This document shows positions 32,510-40,168 of a DNA stretch of 43,187 nucleotides, piece by piece. This stretch comes from Stenotrophomonas beteli. Its GTDB lineage: Bacteria > Pseudomonadota > Gammaproteobacteria > Xanthomonadales > Xanthomonadaceae. How positions within the stretch are numbered: position 1 is the stretch's first letter; every line of letters begins with the position of its first letter. The stretch is from positions 1-43,187 of the forward strand of contig NZ_LLXV01000084.1 in the NCBI RefSeq assembly GCF_001431665.1, written 5' to 3'. A program made the translations under genes and the position numbers. Below the pieces are notes generated by a model. It had not been told where the DNA came from. It was given only the letters and a program-made list of their open reading frames with translations, and did not search any database.

Positions 32510-33108
32510 TCCGCATCCTGCTGGCTGAGGACCAGGCGATGGTACGTGGCGCACTGTCGGCGCTGCTGGGCCTGGAGCCGGACATCGAGGTGCTGGGCAG
32601 CGCTGCCGATGGCGAGGCCGCCTGGCGCATGCTGCAGCAGTTGCAGCCGGACATTCTGGTCACCGACATCGAGATGCCGGGCCTGTCCGGGCTGGAACTG
32701 GCGCAGCGCATCGCGCGCCATGAACTGCCGATCAAGGTGGTGATCGTGACCACCTTCGCCCGTGCCGGCTTCCTGCGCCGCGCGCTGGAAGCGGGCGTGC
32801 TCGGGTACCTGTTGAAGGATGCGCCGGCGGAGAATCTGGCTGAGGCCCTGCGCAAGGTGAAGCAGGGCATCCGCGCGATCGACCCGCAGCTGGCACTGGA
32901 CGCGTGGTCGCAGGCCGACCCGCTGACCGACCGCGAGCGCCGCGTGCTGCGGCTGGCAGGGGAGGGCCGAACCGCGAGCGAGATTGCCGAGCAGCTGGGG
33001 CTGTCGCACGGGACGGTGCGTAATTACCTGTCCGAGTGCATCGGCAAGCTGGGTGTGGCCAATCGGATCGAGGCGTACCGGCTGGCGCGGCAGAAGGGGT
33101 GGTTGTAG
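32506..33108 (+). CDS. DesR-like response regulator (NarL/FixJ family)
   Basis: A 200-residue DNA-binding regulator. The receiver (about 1-118) has E8-D9 and phospho-acceptor D54 (LVTDIEMPGLSG), T/K at VTTF and LLKDAP. The LuxR-type HTH (about 138-195) reads LTDRERRVLRLAGEGRTASEIAEQLGLSHGTVRNYLS. The ATG overlaps the kinase stop (ATGA). It is likely the activator of the divergent exporter operon through the dyads at 31065-31092. Such kinase/regulator/exporter triads are typical of antibiotic and envelope stress detoxification modules. The inducing signal is unknown. Confidence 0.92.
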   Translation: MIRILLAEDQAMVRGALSALLGLEPDIEVLGSAADGEAAWRMLQQLQPDILVTDIEMPGLSGLELAQRIARHELPIKVVIVTTFARAGFLRRALEAGVLGYLLKDAPAENLAEALRKVKQGIRAIDPQLALDAWSQADPLTDRERRVLRLAGEGRTASEIAEQLGLSHGTVRNYLSECIGKLGVANRIEAYRLARQKGWL

Positions 33109-33128
33109 CGGCGTGCGCCGACGCACTG

Positions 33129-33151
33129 GTAGCGCCGGGCGCTGCCCGGCG
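33129..33151 (+). repeat. SMAG-like element, GCC/GGC variant
   Basis: GTAG then GCCGGGC, loop, GCCCGGC: a variant arm family different from the GTCGAGC arms elsewhere. It lies 21 bp after the desR-like stop and may end transcription. Confidence 0.7.
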
Positions 33152-33286
33152 GATCATTTCCGCGCCTGTGGAGAGGTGTCACTTTCTTTGCGCGCAAAGA
33201 AAGTAACCAAAGAAACGCTCCGCCAGAGCGCTTCGCACGCCGGTGCCCTGCGCTCCTCGGCCCGTCGAGGGACGGCACGGGAAGCC

Positions 33287-33309
33287 AGCCGACTAGCAGT
33301 CGGCTCTAC
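33287..33309 (-). repeat. SMAG element (inverted)
   Basis: AGCCGACT, loop AGC, AGTCGGCT, then CTAC (inverted GTAG). Confidence 0.88.
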
Positions 33310-33397
33310 AGGACAGCGGTGCCTCTTCGCCCTCGCCGGACCTGCGGTGCTCGGCTCGCTCAAGGCGGACTGGAAGGGCAAGATCAACAGCTAGAGC

Positions 33398-33420
33398 ATC
33401 CACGCATGGCGTGGATCTAC
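33398..33420 (-). repeat. SMAG element, ATCCACGC variant (inverted)
   Basis: ATCCACGC, loop ATG, GCGTGGAT, then CTAC: the same architecture with another arm sequence. Confidence 0.88.
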
Positions 33421-33480
33421 TGGGTGCAGCTGTGGCCTTTGACGTTGGGTCCGCCTTCTAGCGAGCCGAGCATCGCAGGG

Positions 33481-33542
33481 GAATCAGGGGCGCAGAGGCG
33501 CCGGTGTTTGAGCGTAGCGAGTTCGGCGCCGTCCCCTGATTC
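33481..33542. repeat. Large nested hairpin in repeat-rich spacer
   Basis: GAATCAGGGG (33481-33490) pairs with CCCCTGATTC (33533-33542). Inside it, GGCGCCG (33497-33503) pairs with CGGCGCC (33524-33530). The 62-nt composite dyad lies within the bracketed segment. It may be a structured RNA, a mobile-element relic or a recombination substrate. No coding content is visible. Confidence 0.75.
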
Positions 33543-33691
33543 ACCGAGAAGCACAGGGCACCGGTGCGCAGCACCGGCTCGCGCTCTGGCGGCGCGTTTC
33601 TTTTGGTTACTTTTCTTTTCGCGCGAAAAGAAAAGTGACACCCCCCCGCGGTCGCGGAAAACAATCCGCCGGGAACGCCCGGCGAACCCTT

Positions 33692-34228
33692 TCACTCCTT
33701 CCCGCGCGCCATCGCCTGGAACACCCCATCGCGCCGCACCCACAGGTGGAACAGCGCCGCACCCACGTGCATCAGCACCGTGGCGAACAACACATACGCC
33801 AACAGGCTGTGCGCATTGCGCAACGCGGCATACAGCGCCGGGGTGTGCGGCACGATCGGCGGCAGGTGGAATCCAGCCCACAACACGATCGGGTACCCAC
33901 CGGCCGACAGCATCGCCCAGCCGATCAACGGCATCGCCAGCATCAGCGCATACAGCATCCAGTGCGAGGCCTTGGCTGCCATCACCTGCCACACGGGCAG
34001 GTCCGCCGGCAGCGGCGGTGGACGATGGCGCAGCCGGTTGTACAGGCGCAGCAGCACCAGTACGCCGATGGCGATGCCCAGCGGGCGGTGCAGGTCGATC
34101 AGTACGGGACGCAGGTGCAGCGATGCGACCATGGTCACGCCGATGAACAGCATGGCGATGATCATCAGCGCCATGGACCAGTGCAGCACCCGCCCCAGCA
34201 GGTTGAAGTGGCCGTTGCCGGTGCTCAT
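33692..34228 (-). CDS. Cytochrome b561-type membrane protein
   Basis: A four-helix, di-haem cytochrome b of 178 residues. His residues typical of the family are H16 (VLHWSMAL), H47 (DLHRPLG), a His in ASHWMLYALML and those in NAHSLLAYVLFATVLMHVGAALFHLW. It is likely to shuttle electrons between the quinone pool and a periplasmic partner. Its ATG overlaps the upstream catalase-like gene by 4 bp, so it is translated in step with that protein, which suggests an electron-donor role for it, an inference. Confidence 0.9.
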   Translation of the reverse strand: MSTGNGHFNLLGRVLHWSMALMIIAMLFIGVTMVASLHLRPVLIDLHRPLGIAIGVLVLLRLYNRLRHRPPPLPADLPVWQVMAAKASHWMLYALMLAMPLIGWAMLSAGGYPIVLWAGFHLPPIVPHTPALYAALRNAHSLLAYVLFATVLMHVGAALFHLWVRRDGVFQAMARGKE

Positions 34229-35328
34229 CGTGCGGCCTCCTTCGGTGGCTCGACATTTCCGCTGGCGCGCTCGCGTTCGCGGCGGTTGAAGGACTGCGAA
34301 TACACGGCAGAGCGTGCGGCCAGGATCGGATCGTCGCTGCCGCGCACGCCGCTGGGCAGGATCAGCGGATCGAAGTTGATCTGTCCGCAGGCGCCTTCTT
34401 CCTGCGACTGCATGCGGTCCAGGCTGAGCACGCCGGCCACCACCTGTTCACGCGATTCGGGCCACGCTACCGACGGATCATCGATGGCATCGCCGGGCTC
34501 GGCGGTGGTCACGACCAGGTTCCAGCGCACAGGGCCGTTGGCCAGGCGCTGCTGCAGTTCCTGGCTGAGGAGATCAACGCTGGCCTGCTTGCGCGTTTCC
34601 GCATCCATCTCCACCACCGCCGCCTGCGGCTGCCAGCGCCAGCGCACGGCACGCTTCTGGCCCTGCGCGTTGGTAAACCAGAAACTGTTGACGCTGTTGA
34701 AGGTGGTGTCGGCCCAGCTGCTGGTCCACGGCGCCGTTTTCGCCCACTGCTGGAACGCCTGTGCGCTCGGGTACCTGGCCAGCACCGCTGCCATCTTCTG
34801 CGGGTCGGGCTTGCCGGTGGCCGGATCGGGAATGGAGGCGCGCGTCTGCTCGAAGAACGCCTCGGCGTTGGGCACGGCGAAGAACGGGAAGCTGTTCATC
34901 GCCATACGCCATTCCTGGCCGTCATCGCTGACCATCTGCACCGCGAGGCTGCGCACGCGCGCGGTGTTGTCGGCGCCATAGGGATCGCCACCACCGATCG
35001 ACAGGCGGCCCATCACCGGCACCCGGGCCTGCGAGAACACCCGCGCGCTGGACAGGGTGGGGGCCTGCGCGCTGGGTTCGAACCAGCCGCTCACGCAGAT
35101 GCCCTTGCTGTGCGCGCGTCGGAAGCCCGGATGGGCCGGGCCGGTGGCCTCGATGGTGTCGGTGAAGCGCTGCGCGGTCAGGCGGTTGCCGATCCAGCCG
35201 GCCAGCCAGGCGAAGGCCAGCGCGACGGCACCCAGAATGAGTGCGATCAGTGCGATCCAGAGCAGGGGGGAATGCTTGCGTGGTGCGCCCGGCGCCTGGC
35301 CAGCGCGGGTGTAGCGGAAGAGCGACAT
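34225..35328 (-). CDS. Membrane-anchored catalase-like peroxidase
   Basis: A 367-residue haem protein of the catalase-related (SrpA-like) class, shorter than classical catalases. An N-terminal TM anchor (about 22-47, LLWIALIALILGAVALAFAWLAGWI) puts the catalytic part in the periplasm. H73 in RRAHSKGICVSGWF corresponds to the distal His, and R339-Y343 (RSAVYSQSF) to the proximal Arg/Tyr haem ligand. NSFPFFAVPNAEAFF and DTTFNSVNSFWFTNAQG are also catalase-like. ATG 35328 gives MSLFRYTRAGQAP. The co-transcribed cytochrome b561 (4-bp overlap) is a likely electron donor for H2O2 reduction at the outer face of the membrane. Peroxidase rather than catalase activity is inferred. Confidence 0.88.
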   Translation of the reverse strand: MSLFRYTRAGQAPGAPRKHSPLLWIALIALILGAVALAFAWLAGWIGNRLTAQRFTDTIEATGPAHPGFRRAHSKGICVSGWFEPSAQAPTLSSARVFSQARVPVMGRLSIGGGDPYGADNTARVRSLAVQMVSDDGQEWRMAMNSFPFFAVPNAEAFFEQTRASIPDPATGKPDPQKMAAVLARYPSAQAFQQWAKTAPWTSSWADTTFNSVNSFWFTNAQGQKRAVRWRWQPQAAVVEMDAETRKQASVDLLSQELQQRLANGPVRWNLVVTTAEPGDAIDDPSVAWPESREQVVAGVLSLDRMQSQEEGACGQINFDPLILPSGVRGSDDPILAARSAVYSQSFNRRERERASGNVEPPKEAAR

Positions 35329-35442
35329 GGTCGGGTTCCTGCCTTCACGGAGCGTGTGGGTGGTCGACCCACACATCCTCGCAGAACCCGGCCGGGGCCG
35401 AAATTCAATTTTTCGTCAGATTTCCCGGCCCCATCGGAGCGG

Positions 35443-35467
35443 GTAGCGCCGGGCCTTGCCCGGCGCC
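35443..35467 (+). repeat. SMAG-like element, GCCGGGC variant
   Basis: GTAG then GCGCCGGGC, loop CTT, GCCCGGCGCC in the spacer between the catalase-like gene and the aminopeptidase gene. Confidence 0.65.
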
Positions 35468-35471
35468 TTCC

Positions 35472-36839
35472 TCAGGCGTAACGCGCCTTCAGCATCGCCC
35501 ACGCCGAGCGCAGCGCCAGCGCTTCGCCACCGGCCGGACGGCCCGGGCGTTCGCCATCATTCCAGGCGTATACGTCCAGGTGCGCCCAGCGCTGGCCGTC
35601 CTGCAGGAAGCGCTCCAGGTACAACGCGGCGGTGACCGAGCCGGCCATGCGCGAACCGGCATTGGCCAGGTCGGCAATGCCGCTGCTCAGATAGCGCAGG
35701 TAGGGGCGCCACAGCGGCATGCGCCAGACCGGGTCGCGGGTTGCGTCGCCGGCCTGCAGCCACTGCTGGGCCACCGTGTCGTCGTTGCTGAACAGTGCCG
35801 GCAGATCCGGGCCCAGCGCGATGCGGGCGGCACCGGTGAGGGTGGCGAAGTCCAGCACCAGGTCCGGCTTCTGCTCGCCGGCGAAGGTCAGCGCGTCGCA
35901 CAGGATCACGCGGCCTTCGGCATCGGTGTTGTCGATCTCCACACTCAACCCCTTGCGGGTGGCGATCACTTCGCCGGGGCGGAACGCATCCGGACCGATC
36001 GCGTTTTCCACCGCCGGCACCAGCAGGGTCAGCCGCACCGGCAACCCGCGCGCCATCACCAAGCCGGCCAGGGCCAGCGCGTGCGCGGCGCCGCCCATGT
36101 CCTTCTTCATGTTGCGCATGCCGTCGGCCGGCTTGATGTCCAGCCCGCCGGTATCGAAGCACACGCCCTTGCCCACCAGCACCAGCGCCGGGTCGGTTTC
36201 CCTGCCCCAGCGCAGCACGACCAGGCGCGGCGCACGATGCGAAGCGCGGCCCACGGCGTGGATGGCCGGGAAATTCTGCTTCAGCAGTTCGTCGCCGGTA
36301 ATCGCCTCGAACTGCGCACCATGTGCATCGGCCAGCGCGCGCGCGGCGTCTTCCAGCTGCTGCGGGCCCATGTCTTCGGTCGGGGTGTTGACCCAGTCGC
36401 GCACGCGCAGGCTGGCGGCGATCAGGTCGGCCACTTCGCCGGTCGGCGAGGCCACCAGCTGCGCCGGTGCGCGGTTGCGCTTGCGATAGCGGTCAAAGCG
36501 GTAGCTGCCCAGGCCCCAGCCCAGCTGCAGCAGCGCCAGTTCGGCGGCCGGCAGGTCATTGGCCAGCTGCCAGACGCTGCCTTCCGGCAGCGCGTGCGGC
36601 GCATGCGCATAGCTGTAGGCATCGGCACGATCACCCACGCCCATCACCGCACCGGCCAGGCCATCGGCGCCCGGCAGCAGGGCCACGCTGTGGGCGCCGG
36701 CGTTGAAGCCCTGCGATGCCAGCCACGCCTGCGTGGCAGCCGGCTGGCTGTCCTTCCAGGCGGCGAACTGCTCGCGGTCCAGCACGTACAACGGCAGCGC
36801 CGCAGCGGCGTCGGCGGTGAAACCAGTGATCTCGCTCAT
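35472..36839 (-). CDS. M17-family leucyl aminopeptidase
   Basis: A di-zinc aminopeptidase of 455 residues. Active-site residues fall in family motifs: K224/D229 in VGKGVCFDTGGLDIK, then K236, KKDMGGAAHAL, and the M17 signature NTDAEGR (304-310, with VILCDAL following). The C-terminal end has GSRMAGSVTAALYLERFL and WAHLDVYAW. It is shorter at the N-terminus than canonical PepA, resembling the PepB-like branch. ATG 36839. It lies 3 bp after the HAD gene stop on the same strand, so they are co-transcribed. Confidence 0.92.
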   Translation of the reverse strand: MSEITGFTADAAAALPLYVLDREQFAAWKDSQPAATQAWLASQGFNAGAHSVALLPGADGLAGAVMGVGDRADAYSYAHAPHALPEGSVWQLANDLPAAELALLQLGWGLGSYRFDRYRKRNRAPAQLVASPTGEVADLIAASLRVRDWVNTPTEDMGPQQLEDAARALADAHGAQFEAITGDELLKQNFPAIHAVGRASHRAPRLVVLRWGRETDPALVLVGKGVCFDTGGLDIKPADGMRNMKKDMGGAAHALALAGLVMARGLPVRLTLLVPAVENAIGPDAFRPGEVIATRKGLSVEIDNTDAEGRVILCDALTFAGEQKPDLVLDFATLTGAARIALGPDLPALFSNDDTVAQQWLQAGDATRDPVWRMPLWRPYLRYLSSGIADLANAGSRMAGSVTAALYLERFLQDGQRWAHLDVYAWNDGERPGRPAGGEALALRSAWAMLKARYA

Positions 36840-36842
36840 GCG

Positions 36843-37562
36843 TCAGGTACTCCGGGGTGCGGCGGCGTCGAGGTTGGCATCCAACCAGTCGGCCAGGCCG
36901 GTAAGGGTGTCGAACTGCAGGTCCGGCTGCAGCTGCGGATGGGTCCAGGTGGCGGCGTCGCGGTTGATCCAGCAGCCGCGCAGGCCGGCGGCAATCGCCC
37001 CGGCCACGTCCATGTCGGCATGGTCGCCGACGTGCAGCACCTGTGCCGGCGCCACACCCAGGCGGGTGCATGCGGCGTGGAAGATGCTGGCTTCGGGCTT
37101 GGCGGCGCCGTGTTCGCGCGAACCCAGCTGGAAGGCGAAATGATGGGCCAGGCCGATCCGCTCCAGGTCGGCGTTGCCGTTGCTCAGCGCCGCCACCGGT
37201 ACCCGTGCGGCAATGCGCGCCAGCGCGTCGATCGCATCGGGATAGCACTCCACCTGGTTACGCGCGGCGTAGAACACTTCATACGCAGGCTCCAGCAGAT
37301 CGAGGCTGGCGCCACTGCTGTGCAGCGCTTCGTGCAGGGTCAACCGGCGCAGTGCGCTCAGGTCGTGGTGGAGGTGCGGATGGGCGTGGTACAGCCGCTC
37401 GCGCAGTTCGCGCATCGCCTCCACCGGATACATCGCGGCGGTAGCGGGGCTGTGTTCGCACATCCAGGCGTGCAGGACCTGTTCGATGCGGGCGCCGATG
37501 GGTGCGAACGGCCACAGCGTGTCGTCAAGGTCGAGGGTGATGGCTTGGACGGGGAAATTCAC
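36843..37562 (-). CDS. HAD-superfamily hydrolase, YigB-like
   Basis: A 239-residue phosphatase with HAD motif I DLDDT (D11, D13), motif II SNGNADL, a motif III Lys in GAAKPEASIFHAA and motif IV GDHADMDVAGAIAAG. Cap type and length match the YigB group of HAD phosphatases (for example the FMN phosphatase of E. coli). Substrate here is not determined. It lies just upstream of the M17 aminopeptidase gene on the same strand (minus), with a 3-bp spacer. Confidence 0.9.
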   Translation of the reverse strand: MNFPVQAITLDLDDTLWPFAPIGARIEQVLHAWMCEHSPATAAMYPVEAMRELRERLYHAHPHLHHDLSALRRLTLHEALHSSGASLDLLEPAYEVFYAARNQVECYPDAIDALARIAARVPVAALSNGNADLERIGLAHHFAFQLGSREHGAAKPEASIFHAACTRLGVAPAQVLHVGDHADMDVAGAIAAGLRGCWINRDAATWTHPQLQPDLQFDTLTGLADWLDANLDAAAPRST

Positions 37563-37593
37563 CCCGCCATTCTACCCCTGCCCGCGCGGGCTT

Positions 37594-38703
37594 TCATTCC
37601 AGCAGGCGTGCCCAACCCTGCATGCCGTCCAGCCGTGCCAGCACCAGCTTGATGCAGACCAGCAGGGGTACCGCCAGCAGCAGGCCGATCATGCCCCAGG
37701 CCCAGCCGAACACCATCAGCGCCAGGATCAGCACCAGCGGCGACAGCTTCATGCGCCGGCCCAGCACGATCGGGGTCACCATCTGCCCTTCCAGGGTGTG
37801 CAGGCCCAGGTAGGCGGCCGCTGGCAGCAGCGCCTGCAACGGGTCGCGGAACTCGACGAAGCCCATCAACAGCATCAGCGCCACGCCGATCAGCGGGCCC
37901 ACGTACGGCGCGAAGTTCAGCAGCGCGGCCACCGTGCCCCACAGCAACGCCTCCTGCAGGCCGATGCCGAGCAGCATCAGCACGCCGGAGAACACCAGTC
38001 CCACCAGCGTGTTGATCACGCTGATGGTCAGCACATAGCGCGAGACCTCGCGCTCGATCGAACGCAGGATGTCACTGGTGAAGCGCTGCTGCTGGCGATT
38101 CGGGAACAACGCGATCGCCGCGCGCTGCAGGCTCTGGCCGTAGATCATGAAGAACAGCGTGAGCAGTACCACGGCCAGTACCGAGGCGGCCAGCCGTGGC
38201 GCACGGGTCAGCATGCGGTAGGGATCGTCCAGCTGGGTACGGATCACCTGCACCTTGCGGTTGCTGTCACCGCCGGCCACGCGGGCAAAGTTCTCCGCGG
38301 CCTGGTTGGCCTGCTGCACCGGCTTGGTCAGGTCCTGCACCTGGCGGGCCACCTTGCGCAGCTGCTGCGGTGCCTCCTGTGCCCAGTCCATTGCCGGGCC
38401 GATCAGCTGCACCGCCAGCGCACCGGTCACGCCCAGGCCGGCGCCCAGGATGAGCAGCGCGCCCAGTGCCCGTGGAATCCACAGCTTCTGCAACAGGCGA
38501 AGAATCGGGTTGCCGACCAGCGCAAAGAACATCGCCAGCAGCACCGGCAGGATGATGTCCTGTGCGGCCCACAGGGTGAAGCCCACTGCAAGGGTGGCCA
38601 GCACCACCAGCGACATCGGCCCGCGCGGGCGCGACGGTGGCGGTAGCGGCGCCTCGGGTGCGTCCGGGGTGCCCGGTGAGGGGGACAGAAGGGACTCGCT
38701 CAT
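37594..38703 (-). CDS. AI-2E family transporter (PerM-like permease)
   Basis: An inner-membrane protein of 369 residues with about eight TM helices. Family-typical segments are IILPVLLAMFFALVGNPILRLLQKLWIPRALGALLI near the N-terminus, FFMIYGQSLQRAAIALFP with a large soluble loop (about 105-185), and FAPYVGPLIGVALMLLMGFVEF, EGQMVTPIVLGRRMKLSPLVLILALMVFGW. Relatives export AI-2 (TqsA) or are linked to Na+/H+ transport. The substrate here is unknown. The first ATG with sensible sequence is 38703 (MSESLLSPSPG). Confidence 0.88.
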   Translation of the reverse strand: MSESLLSPSPGTPDAPEAPLPPPSRPRGPMSLVVLATLAVGFTLWAAQDIILPVLLAMFFALVGNPILRLLQKLWIPRALGALLILGAGLGVTGALAVQLIGPAMDWAQEAPQQLRKVARQVQDLTKPVQQANQAAENFARVAGGDSNRKVQVIRTQLDDPYRMLTRAPRLAASVLAVVLLTLFFMIYGQSLQRAAIALFPNRQQQRFTSDILRSIEREVSRYVLTISVINTLVGLVFSGVLMLLGIGLQEALLWGTVAALLNFAPYVGPLIGVALMLLMGFVEFRDPLQALLPAAAYLGLHTLEGQMVTPIVLGRRMKLSPLVLILALMVFGWAWGMIGLLLAVPLLVCIKLVLARLDGMQGWARLLE

Positions 38704-38770
38704 CGATGCGGCAACCAGGAAGGGGAACGCATTATCCGCCGGCCGTGATCGGCGCGGCGGATTCCATGGA

Positions 38771-39226
38771 TCAACGTTCGGACAGCTCGGTGGCCGCTTC
38801 GGCCGGCCGCGGTTCGCGCAGTTCCGGCTCCGCGGCGGGCTGTGCTGCCGGCGCGGGGCGTGCGGCCGAAGCCGATGCGGCCGCCTGCGCCTGTTCGCTG
38901 GCATCGCCGGCTTCTTCGGCCGCATCGTCGGCGGTGGCCGCAGCCTGTGCCGCCATCGCCGTGGCAAACGCCGCCTGTGCGCTGGCGAACAGGTTGGAGA
39001 CCGAACCGACCATCTGCAGCCAGCGCGCACCGTTGACCTTGCCCGGCACTTCCAGCTTGCCGGCGATGAAGCCGCCGGCCAGGCCGACCACCACGATGCG
39101 CAGCGGCGACCAGCCCTGGCGCCAGACCTGGCTGAGCGTGGACCAGTGGTCCTGGGTTTCGCCCAGGCGAACCGTCACCACCTGTTCGCAGCGTTTCACC
39201 CGCCGTTGCAGCGCGCCGAACTTCAT
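38771..39226 (-). CDS. YqjK-like small protein of the yqjDE operon
   Basis: A 151-residue protein with a basic N-terminal half, one hydrophobic stretch (about 43-60, LRIVVVGLAGGFIAGKL) and an Ala/Glu-rich, low-complexity C-terminal half (about 80-151). Its start overlaps the stop of the DUF1469 gene by 4 bp. E. coli carries yqjD-yqjE-yqjK in this order, so this gene takes the yqjK position. Sequence similarity to YqjK is not evident by eye, so only the position supports the name. A membrane-associated ribosome-related role is known for YqjD but not for this protein. Confidence 0.7.
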   Translation of the reverse strand: MKFGALQRRVKRCEQVVTVRLGETQDHWSTLSQVWRQGWSPLRIVVVGLAGGFIAGKLEVPGKVNGARWLQMVGSVSNLFASAQAAFATAMAAQAAATADDAAEEAGDASEQAQAAASASAARPAPAAQPAAEPELREPRPAEAATELSER

Positions 39227-39693
39227 GGCTTGCCCTCCGGCAGCTGCACCTCGGCATCGGGATCGTCTTCGCTGGGCTCGTCGAACAGGCCCAGGCGCGA
39301 CAGCTGCCGCCGGGTGGCGTGCATGCCGGTGTGGTGGAAGAAGTAGGACACCCGCCAGATCGCGTAGCCGGTGACCGCCAGGCTCAGCAGGGAGGTGATC
39401 AGCAGCGCCTGCAGCCAGCTCAGGCCCCAGCTCTGCAGCAGGGCGATGAGCGTGGCGGCCATCAGCAGCCAGGCCGAGGCGCCGAACACGATGGCCACAC
39501 CGGCCCAGGCCAGCGCACGGCCGAAGGCACTGCGTGCCAGCGCGAAGTCGGCAGATGCCAGCCGGCGCAGCGAACGCACGGTGTGCTTGGCCGAATCAGC
39601 GGCGGCACGACCGGCCGCGCCAACCTGGCGGATGCTCTCATCCAGCGGCGGGGTCGCCGCTGGATCAGGTGCCTGCGTGGTGTTTTCGCTCAC
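39223..39693 (-). CDS. DUF1469 (phage holin family) membrane protein, YqjE-like
   Basis: A 156-residue inner-membrane protein with two TM helices (about 62-84 and 90-112, AWAGVAIVFGASAWLLMAA and LQALLITSLLSLAVTGYAIW) preceded by a helical region with SVRQVGAAGRAAADSAKHTV. PF07332-type holin superfamily III fold, named after phage holins but seen as a chromosomal protein in many proteobacteria. Not a lysis gene here, as its neighbours are YqjD-like and YqjK-position proteins, with no phage genes. Its ATG lies 8 bp from the DUF883 gene, and its stop overlaps the next gene by 4 bp. Confidence 0.88.
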   Translation of the reverse strand: MSENTTQAPDPAATPPLDESIRQVGAAGRAAADSAKHTVRSLRRLASADFALARSAFGRALAWAGVAIVFGASAWLLMAATLIALLQSWGLSWLQALLITSLLSLAVTGYAIWRVSYFFHHTGMHATRRQLSRLGLFDEPSEDDPDAEVQLPEGKP

Positions 39694-39701
39694 GCTGCCG
39701 C

Positions 39702-40067
39702 TTACTTGTCGCTGCTGCCGCGGGCCAGCTTGGCGATGATCCAGCCGGCAGCGAAGGCCACACCGAATGACGCCAGCGGACGCTCGCGGATCAGCTCGGC
39801 GGCGCTGTCGATCAGGTCCTTGCCCTTGTCCATCAGAGCATCGACCTGTTCCTTGGCGGCGGCACCGCCGAACTCGGCGGCGGCCAGGCCGGACAGGGCG
39901 CTGTCGGACAGTTCAGCCTTGACGTTGGCCTTGCCGATGCGCAGCTCGTCGGTCGCTGCACCGGTCGCACCCTTGATCGCACCGCCGGCGGCACTGGCAG
40001 CCTGCTTCAGGTGGGAACCGGCTTCACCCAGGTGTTCCTTCAGGTTCTCGGTATTGGTGGGGCTCAT
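39702..40067 (-). CDS. YqjD/ElaB-like DUF883 protein
   Basis: A 121-residue protein with an amphipathic helical body (KEHLGEAGSHLKQAASAAGG and DALMDKGKDLIDSAAELIRERP) and a C-terminal TM anchor (about 98-118, PLASFGVAFAAGWIIAKLARG) with the ERPLASFGVAFAAGW motif of the ElaB/YqjD family. In E. coli these proteins associate with stationary-phase ribosomes at the membrane. First gene of an operon with the DUF1469 gene and the yqjK-position gene. ATG at 40067. Confidence 0.9.
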   Translation of the reverse strand: MSPTNTENLKEHLGEAGSHLKQAASAAGGAIKGATGAATDELRIGKANVKAELSDSALSGLAAAEFGGAAAKEQVDALMDKGKDLIDSAAELIRERPLASFGVAFAAGWIIAKLARGSSDK

Positions 40068-40168
40068 CGAATCACTCCTGTTGCGATGGGGGATCGGGTG
40101 TCGGCGGTGCCGACCTGGACTGACAGCAATAGCATTGCCGGGGTATAGGGGGTGTTACGGCAGAGCGA

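Larger units (their letters stand above)
33176..33641. repeat. Pair of inverted ~45-bp repeats enclosing a repeat-rich spacer
   Basis: Left copy 33176-33218 (GTGTCACTTTCTTTGCGCGC, then the complementary AAAGAAAGTAACCAAAGAAACGC). Right copy in reverse orientation 33594-33641 (GCGTTTCTTTTGGTTACTTT, ending AAAAGTGACAC). Each copy is itself a hairpin, an 8-bp AAAGAAAG/CTTTCTTT-type stem around GCGC. Together they bracket a segment of 375 bp that also contains SMAG units and a large hairpin. The same TTTCTTTG/AAAGTAACCAAAG motif is, as I recall, common in Xanthomonadaceae genomes. Confidence 0.8.

Noticed and set aside
33109..33691. Plus-strand frame 33319-34146 as a gene
   Set aside because: It runs through SMAG and inverted repeats and then antisense to cytochrome b561. 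It is composed mainly of Pro, Arg, Ser and Thr.
39223..39693. Phage holin, hinting at a prophage
   Set aside because: DUF1469 proteins of this operon type (YqjE-like) are chromosomal, and neighbours are not phage genes.
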